Of a DNA stretch of 20,469 nt, positions 17,101 through 20,469 are shown piece after piece. The DNA lies in IMG/VR virus record IMGVR_UViG_3300007640_000327, positions 1 through 20,469 of that record. The stretch is one strand, 5' to 3'. The notes under the pieces were generated by a model. The model was given only the letters and a program-made list of their open reading frames with translations. It was not told where the DNA came from and made no database searches. Every line of letters begins with the position of its first letter. Positions within the stretch are counted from its first letter, which is position 1. The DNA is from a virus. A program made the translations under genes and the position numbers.

Positions 17101-17604
17101 ACTTACGGTGGCACTGAACACCAGTGTATTACAAGACTTGCTAACTGTATGAATTTTAAAGTAGGTGAGTGTCAAACTTGTCAGGCATTAACATGTTGGA
17201 CCTGTGGTCCATACGGTAGTGTTGACTGTATGAGATGGCACTATACTCTAAAAATAGTAACTAGTAATTGTTGTTTATTTTCTAACTGTTGTTTTGTTAC
17301 AGGTCAAAGTAATGGAACTTGGTGTCCTGTTCCATTAAGTTGTTACTATGCTTATTTAACTACGTGTGCTCGTACTCATAACTGTGCACAAGTATATAAG
17401 TGTGTCCAACCATGTCACTTAAATAAAAGTGAAACATCTAAATTGTATATACACCCTTACATAGAAAGTGATGCTCCAGTAGTGGCACACAACTACTCTA
17501 GAAATAATAGAGCAGATGGACGATATATACCTCTTGCTACAGGTGAACACCCAAGAGAATGGTTCCACAGATTCTGGAATGAGTGTATAATCTGTTGTTG
17601 CTAA
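14152..17604 (+). CDS. Extremely cysteine-rich fiber-like protein, unknown fold
   Basis: A 1150-residue protein with GGAG (14141-14144) 7 nt before its ATG. Residues 1-72 are the virion-docking fiber module shared with the preceding small gene; a Gly-rich linker follows (GGGSG near 73). The remaining protein resembles no family I know. By hand count it has about 118 cysteines (about 10%), with around 15 vicinal Cys-Cys pairs, many CxC motifs, a dense cluster at GCGYGGCFCECHRPC and a C-terminus ending CIICCC. It is also rich in Tyr, Asn, Gly, Phe and Trp. Cys-poor islands occur at 27-98 and in the last 60 residues before the terminal cluster (LYIHPYIESDAPVVAHNYSR). No S74 chaperone, lectin motif, signal peptide or membrane segment is seen. 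Placement after the long fiber and the N-terminal module suggest a second fiber or tip protein; disulfide crosslinking or metal binding is inferred from composition only. The uninterrupted frame argues against a frameshift artefact. Confidence 0.8.
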   Translation: MAYKINGTTVVDNSRNVCACCVTSCCITASTRMDVPSGNTASRPASPATGSIYFDTDLGSLISYDGTAWAAVGGGSGLDLEEIVTSDADAWAFIAPSAQCACRTYNPQCHGYACYKHGDLKDYSLYSVATDTPCFHTLLAFQNYGNGSCAVQLYCRDSQQYICCVECGEYTKCVTALPCRTNNCCIGMIVGLEPNCNASLNTRFNVKGHFPIQVGPDGSVRIFAVDRCVQTGTNHCLVGANCWYHMGEYFVNTKGGVSLNENTSPWACALNICKCTRVPFGYIATPRIAGKTRDGWLAYFRGRIHFRDDIGSSPNMCCPVNIPILSSTYGTGLEEACDYFFITKPGPGVPYFNAPMFPVLTTGLCYCYNTSTQLCDTVYNCCMANQIPFKSTINGLVGCNEFSFYNSRTDIPMGGSAYNINNYDLCICCYSDGVCNAAFSVGCCAFAIQRLVGHIGVCCICFSNFAQDSQGLMFPSRDGCYLHRIFICQQTCASTSVCSCKRSTSSSGANNCWGRFDRLYQTKIDRLNQCVVQHKGFCGVDKLAWECNVLGCSALSEPRQTWVSEYPQLLCSIGAAIDPNRDHTDLTTYMRFNHSGSNYTCLRTMPLEEQHHVIWSKVCSNRGFLFYDNCCGEMGYSVFDCNKDQLDFTYNFCRSLGVHPNNPVARHLVDLFGTPPVCMSTSCVGCFACFFGGCSSGWTAYRECLCAVTGNCSVPLTAKCLGYKLYFGGCSCMYKFVPPGTGSQFSMVHNRYNDHLVFFRAIGCSISSSENYPSEISWIGAICWDLHNQCVSKVNTFWPPPLDILQYQCKAYYDMHQCAIACSTCYFTLCSPTHKPQGCGYGGCFCECHRPCNQGVKVIPYGNYKTWIDSGCTDYGGLVISSHLGGAGSCHGNLNNLQIRRDTTCCNYFCYYYCTAVASTDPCIRSCNSNLIMNIVPEAAMVARVPFTKPLECIGWRSEPDFAKMFNAVISPQCCACYFTNLMTYGGTEHQCITRLANCMNFKVGECQTCQALTCWTCGPYGSVDCMRWHYTLKIVTSNCCLFSNCCFVTGQSNGTWCPVPLSCYYAYLTTCARTHNCAQVYKCVQPCHLNKSETSKLYIHPYIESDAPVVAHNYSRNNRADGRYIPLATGEHPREWFHRFWNECIICCC

Positions 17605-17630
17605 ACTAGCATACCTATGATAAAATTCAC

Positions 17631-17649
17631 CAGGGCTGTAATGGCCCTG
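17631..17649 (+). other. Stem-loop between the cysteine-rich fiber and glycosyltransferase genes
   Basis: CAGGGC (17631-17636) pairs with GCCCTG (17644-17649), plus one T-G pair inward, around a 5-nt loop. It lies in the 77-nt gap before the glycosyltransferase and is followed by an A-rich stretch with ATA repeats, not a T-run, so it is at most an mRNA-stabilising or processing hairpin separating the fiber and sugar-gene messages. The glycosyltransferase ribosome site in this A-rich stretch is weak (AGAAGAAG). Confidence 0.5.
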
Positions 17650-17681
17650 TAAAGATAATAATAATAAAAAAGAAGAAGACT

Positions 17682-18608
17682 ATGAAAACTGTTTTTGTAA
17701 TTGATGGTGGAGCAGGTAGGGCTATAGCAGCTATTCCTGCTCTCATCAAATACTCAAAGAAAAACCAAAACTTTAAAGTTATGGTTATGGGTTGGGACTC
17801 TCTGTACTGGGGTATCCCTGAGCTACACGATAAAGTATTTAATCCAGATCAAAAAGGTGCCTTTGAGCAATTCTTTATGGATGCTGACAGGGTTATCTCT
17901 CCAGAACCATACAGAGTTCCAGGCTACTACAAACAAGAAAAGTCTCTTGCTGAAGCTTTTGATTACTTGATCAACGAGACTGATGATCACTCTGACCTTG
18001 GTGCTCCTGTTCTTAAAACAAATAGGCAAGAAGAACTACAGGCTGCTAACTTTATGCAATCTGTAAGACAGCAACAACAGAAACAGAAGACTATTGTTAT
18101 ACAACCTTTCGGTAGATCTATTGAAAAACCACAAGAAGGTGTTTTATTAGATCAGTCTTCTCGTTCTATTAATCCAGATACGTACCTTAAACTAGTAAAG
18201 AAACTAGCAACAAAGTATAACCTAGTTTTGTTTGCTGAGAAAAACTTCTGGATGCCTGAAGATACGTACACCATGAAGCCTGAAGCAGACCTTCGTATGT
18301 GGTCAGCATTTATTGATGCAGCAGATTACTTCATTGGTTGTGACTCTGCAGGTCAACATATGGCAAGAGCATTTAATAAACCAGGTACAGTAATTATAGG
18401 ATCTACTTTTTCTATAAATACTAGTTATCCAAAACACTTTAATATTGTAGAAAGGGATGTTCCTAAAGTATACTCACCTATCCGTATATCAGGTCTTGAG
18501 TCACACTTAGCTGACAGGTTCAACGAGTCTACAGTAGAGTTTAGTGATGAAGAAATTAATACGATGTATGCTGACATTGTGAAAGACATCGAGAAGAAGG
18601 TGAAGTAA
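17682..18608 (+). CDS. GT9-like glycosyltransferase (heptosyltransferase family)
   Basis: A 308-residue, soluble GT-B-type enzyme expected to transfer a sugar, by family analogy a heptose from an ADP-heptose-like donor, to a glycan acceptor. The N-terminal Rossmann-like start (VFVIDGGAGRAIAAIPALIK) occupies the place of the acceptor-site Gly loop of GT9 enzymes. The C-terminal half contains AADYFIGCDSAGQHMARAFN (about 213-232) with D221, S222 and H226, the counterpart of the family's DSG...H donor-binding motif, followed by KPGTVIIGSTF and a proline turn. Length is near the lower end for heptosyltransferases. It is separated by one base from the carbamoyltransferase start, so the two are likely co-expressed. 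The neighbouring GmhB-like gene on the opposite strand supports a heptose theme. Donor and acceptor cannot be told from sequence: they may be a virion protein, a host lipopolysaccharide or a nucleotide sugar. Confidence 0.72.
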   Translation: MKTVFVIDGGAGRAIAAIPALIKYSKKNQNFKVMVMGWDSLYWGIPELHDKVFNPDQKGAFEQFFMDADRVISPEPYRVPGYYKQEKSLAEAFDYLINETDDHSDLGAPVLKTNRQEELQAANFMQSVRQQQQKQKTIVIQPFGRSIEKPQEGVLLDQSSRSINPDTYLKLVKKLATKYNLVLFAEKNFWMPEDTYTMKPEADLRMWSAFIDAADYFIGCDSAGQHMARAFNKPGTVIIGSTFSINTSYPKHFNIVERDVPKVYSPIRISGLESHLADRFNESTVEFSDEEINTMYADIVKDIEKKVK

Positions 18609-18609
18609 A

Positions 18610-20325
18610 ATGAATATCCTAGCAATTAATCCAGGTCATAATGGTTCTGCTGCCTTACTAATAGATGGTGAACTAGAGTTTTACGTAGAAGAAGAAAGAC
18701 TGTCTCGTAGTAAATATGATGGTAACCCTTTTATGGGAATGCTTGAATCACTTAAGTATGGGGTAGATACTTTAATTATTGGTGGTACACATCCAGACTT
18801 ACCACAGCTTCCTTGGACTGGCGAAGATCCCTATACTGCTATTATTCGTAAACATAATCCAAATCTTAAAGTAATAAAAGCTGGACATATTCATCATATA
18901 GGCCATGCTGCTGCAGCTTTCTTTAACTCAGGGTTTGAAGATGCTGCTGCTGTTATTGTAGATGGTTCTGGAACTAGACAAGATATAAAACTTAATGAGG
19001 AAGGTCAAACAAATCCAGGGTTTGAAACAGAGAGTATATTTAACTGTAGTTACTCTGATGGCATAGTTCCTGTGTTTCAATCTTTTGGTGGTAACTTTGA
19101 TACCATGCCTGTCTCCTCTGATAACATTGAAATGGATAATGCTATCACACTTGTTAAAGCCTATGAAGCTGTATCAGACTATTTAGGTTTTGGTTTTATT
19201 GAAGCAGGTAAGACAATGGGTCTTGCACCATACGGTAAGTATGATGAGATGATACCTAGCCTGTTCTTTAATGGTAGAGGAAACAAGAATGTATTTATCC
19301 CTAATTACCCTGCTGGTGCTCATATTGATCATGGTCGTCACCCCTATCTAAGTCTTAAAGAAGATCCAAAGGCTTGGCATAATGATCCTAGTAAGGTAAC
19401 AGAAGCAGCTAAAAACTTAGCTTGGGCAGTACAAGATGAAACACAAACTCTTGTTGGTGACTTGATTGAGAAAGCTGTAAAGAAAACTGATAAGAAGAAT
19501 ATTGTTATTGCTGGTGGGTATGGTCTTAACTGTGTAGCAAACTACTACTACAAGAAACGTTTTCCTGACCTAAACATCTACGTAGATCCTATCTCTCATG
19601 ATGGTGGTACAGCAATCGGTCTAGCTCAATTAGTCCACTACACAGAAACTAAAGATGAAACTATTCGTCCACTAAGTACTTTGTATCTTGGCCCTAAACG
19701 TGAAGAGTCTTACGACTTTGGTGACATTGAAACGACAGAAGTAAAACCTGCTGATGTAGCAAAGCTTATCTCTGAGAAGAATATCGTAGCCTTATACCAA
19801 GGACGTTCTGAGGCTGGCCCTCGTGCACTGGGTAACCGTTCTATCCTTTATGATCCCACAGATCCCAAGGGTAAGGACACTGTGAACAAGGTCAAAGGAC
19901 GTGAGTGGTTCAGACCATTTGCAGGTTCAATGATGCAGGAGTACTTTGAAGAGTGGTTCGAGACATATGGGATGGAAGAGTCACCATTCATGATGTATGC
20001 AATGGACTTCAAGTTAGAGAAGCATGGTGAGTGTCCTGCTATCACACACGTAGATGGTACTTGTCGTATCCAGACTGTGACTAAAGAGCAGAATGAAACA
20101 TACCATACTCTGATAGATGAGTTCCGTAAGATTACTGGTGTACCTATCCTGTTCAACACTAGCTTCAACCTAGCAGGTGAGCCATTAGTAGAAACATTAG
20201 ATGATGCAATGAGAACTATTAAGAACTCAGACATCAACTACTTGTACATACCAGAACAAGGTCTGTTGGTAAAGTATCCCCACAATGACTCAGTAGTTGA
20301 AGAAGAAAAGGAAGAGGCTGCTTAA
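18610..20325 (+). CDS. NodU/CmcH-type O-carbamoyltransferase
   Basis: A 571-residue ATP-dependent enzyme that transfers a carbamoyl group from carbamoyl phosphate to a hydroxyl, usually on a sugar. Both domains are intact. The N-terminal Kae1-like domain has MNILAINPGHNGSAALL, the metal-binding HIHHIGHA (H93, H95, H96, H99), VDGSGT, and GKTMGLAPYGK. The C-terminal YrdC-like domain has GRSEAGPRALGNRSIL (398-413), RPFAGS and LFNTSFNLAGEP (514-525), the family signatures. The length is typical. It starts one base after the glycosyltransferase stop with an AAGGTGAAG ribosome-site region, forming a two-gene unit. Cysteines here fall at ordinary family positions (GLNC), showing that cysteine codons are read normally in this genome. 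The product is probably a carbamoylated sugar on a phage or host glycan; enzymes of this family also occur in other marine phages. The sugar substrate is unknown. Confidence 0.92.
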   Translation: MNILAINPGHNGSAALLIDGELEFYVEEERLSRSKYDGNPFMGMLESLKYGVDTLIIGGTHPDLPQLPWTGEDPYTAIIRKHNPNLKVIKAGHIHHIGHAAAAFFNSGFEDAAAVIVDGSGTRQDIKLNEEGQTNPGFETESIFNCSYSDGIVPVFQSFGGNFDTMPVSSDNIEMDNAITLVKAYEAVSDYLGFGFIEAGKTMGLAPYGKYDEMIPSLFFNGRGNKNVFIPNYPAGAHIDHGRHPYLSLKEDPKAWHNDPSKVTEAAKNLAWAVQDETQTLVGDLIEKAVKKTDKKNIVIAGGYGLNCVANYYYKKRFPDLNIYVDPISHDGGTAIGLAQLVHYTETKDETIRPLSTLYLGPKREESYDFGDIETTEVKPADVAKLISEKNIVALYQGRSEAGPRALGNRSILYDPTDPKGKDTVNKVKGREWFRPFAGSMMQEYFEEWFETYGMEESPFMMYAMDFKLEKHGECPAITHVDGTCRIQTVTKEQNETYHTLIDEFRKITGVPILFNTSFNLAGEPLVETLDDAMRTIKNSDINYLYIPEQGLLVKYPHNDSVVEEEKEEAA

Positions 20326-20469
20326 GGTAGCCTATCCACAAATTGGAGGAGGTTATCGAAAACCTTAGTCTTCTTTCTTAACTTCTCTTTTGAGAACTTC
20401 TTTAGCTCTCCTTCAGTGTCCACCCCATGACCAGTTCTTACTAAGATTGGGGTGGCACCAATTCTCTCA
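20322..20469 (-). CDS. HAD-family phosphatase, GmhB-like, C-terminal end (5' part outside window)
   Basis: On the minus strand a frame is open from the right edge to a TAA at 20324-20322, giving 48 residues: an N-terminal part ERIGATPILVRTGHGVDTEG and an end KTKVFDNLLQFVDRLP. The order, Gly-Ala then a hydrophobic strand LVRTG with a Gly-containing loop, a charged helix and finally a VFDNL strand-helix, is that of the C-terminus of HAD-IIIA phosphatases such as D-glycero-D-manno-heptose 1,7-bisphosphate phosphatase (GmhB) and its relatives. GmhB removes the C7 phosphate in ADP-heptose synthesis, which would fit the nearby GT9-like gene. The catalytic DxD motifs are outside the window. The gene converges on the carbamoyltransferase and their stop codons overlap through the palindrome TTAA (20322-20325). 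HisB-type or other HAD-III phosphatases are alternatives. Confidence 0.6.
   Translation of the reverse strand, partial: ERIGATPILVRTGHGVDTEGELKKFSKEKLRKKTKVFDNLLQFVDRLP

Noticed and set aside
14152-17604. Reassigned cysteine codons or a frameshift explaining the extreme cysteine content
   Set aside because: The frame stays open for 1150 codons behind a good ribosome site and a recognisable module. Cysteine codons in the carbamoyltransferase fall at ordinary family positions, so they are read as Cys.
14152-17604. Diversity-generating retroelement acting on the fiber gene
   Set aside because: I found no reverse transcriptase gene, no template/variable repeat pair and no lectin-type variable domain in the window. 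Both genome ends are missing, so it is only unsupported here, not excluded elsewhere.
1-20469. tRNA genes, CRISPR arrays, insertion sequences or attachment sites
   Set aside because: No cloverleaf, regularly spaced repeat-spacer array, transposase or terminal repeat was recognisable on either strand; the repeats present are in-frame protein repeats of the fiber.

Overview
The window is part of a tailed bacteriophage (Caudoviricetes) genome: the virion-structure module followed by a sugar-modification module. Gene order (portal, small protein, large internal-type protein, scaffold, capsid, adaptor, nozzle, fibers) and the P22/T7-style adaptor and nozzle suggest a short-tailed (podovirus-like) particle. 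Modest A+T richness, tight gene packing with overlapping start/stop codons, the fiber modules and the acquired carbamoyltransferase and glycosyltransferase genes resemble aquatic, probably marine, phages. No host gene is present, so the host cannot be named.

Layout: (1) 1-3993: C-terminal part of the portal, a 68-aa coiled protein and a cysteine-free 1050-aa protein containing a degenerate ADP-ribosyltransferase-like region, joined by overlapping starts and stops. (2) 4035-6672: scaffold, a structured 245-nt intergenic leader, the major capsid protein (true start at 5174) and a small beta-rich protein, probably a head decoration protein. (3) 6733-9014: head-tail adaptor and tail nozzle. (4) 9015-17604: a 1635-aa modular fiber ending in an S74-type intramolecular chaperone, a 71-aa stand-alone fiber module, and a 1150-aa fiber-like protein in which about one residue in ten is cysteine. 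(5) 17682-20325: a GT9-like glycosyltransferase and a NodU/CmcH-type carbamoyltransferase. (6) 20322-20469: on the minus strand, the C-terminal end of a HAD-family, GmhB-like phosphatase gene, convergent with the carbamoyltransferase.

The genes appear to build one particle: the portal, scaffold and capsid assemble the head, the adaptor and nozzle close it, and the fibers attach to the host. The glycan genes immediately downstream could decorate either the virion (possibly the fibers) or the host envelope during infection. The most unusual signal is the partition of cysteine: the proteins encoded in the first 7.4 kb contain none, the nozzle has about two, the long fiber about 58 (concentrated in its C-terminal quarter) and the 1150-aa protein about 118. 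This points to a fiber tip built on disulfide or metal-thiolate chemistry that I do not recognise from any described system.
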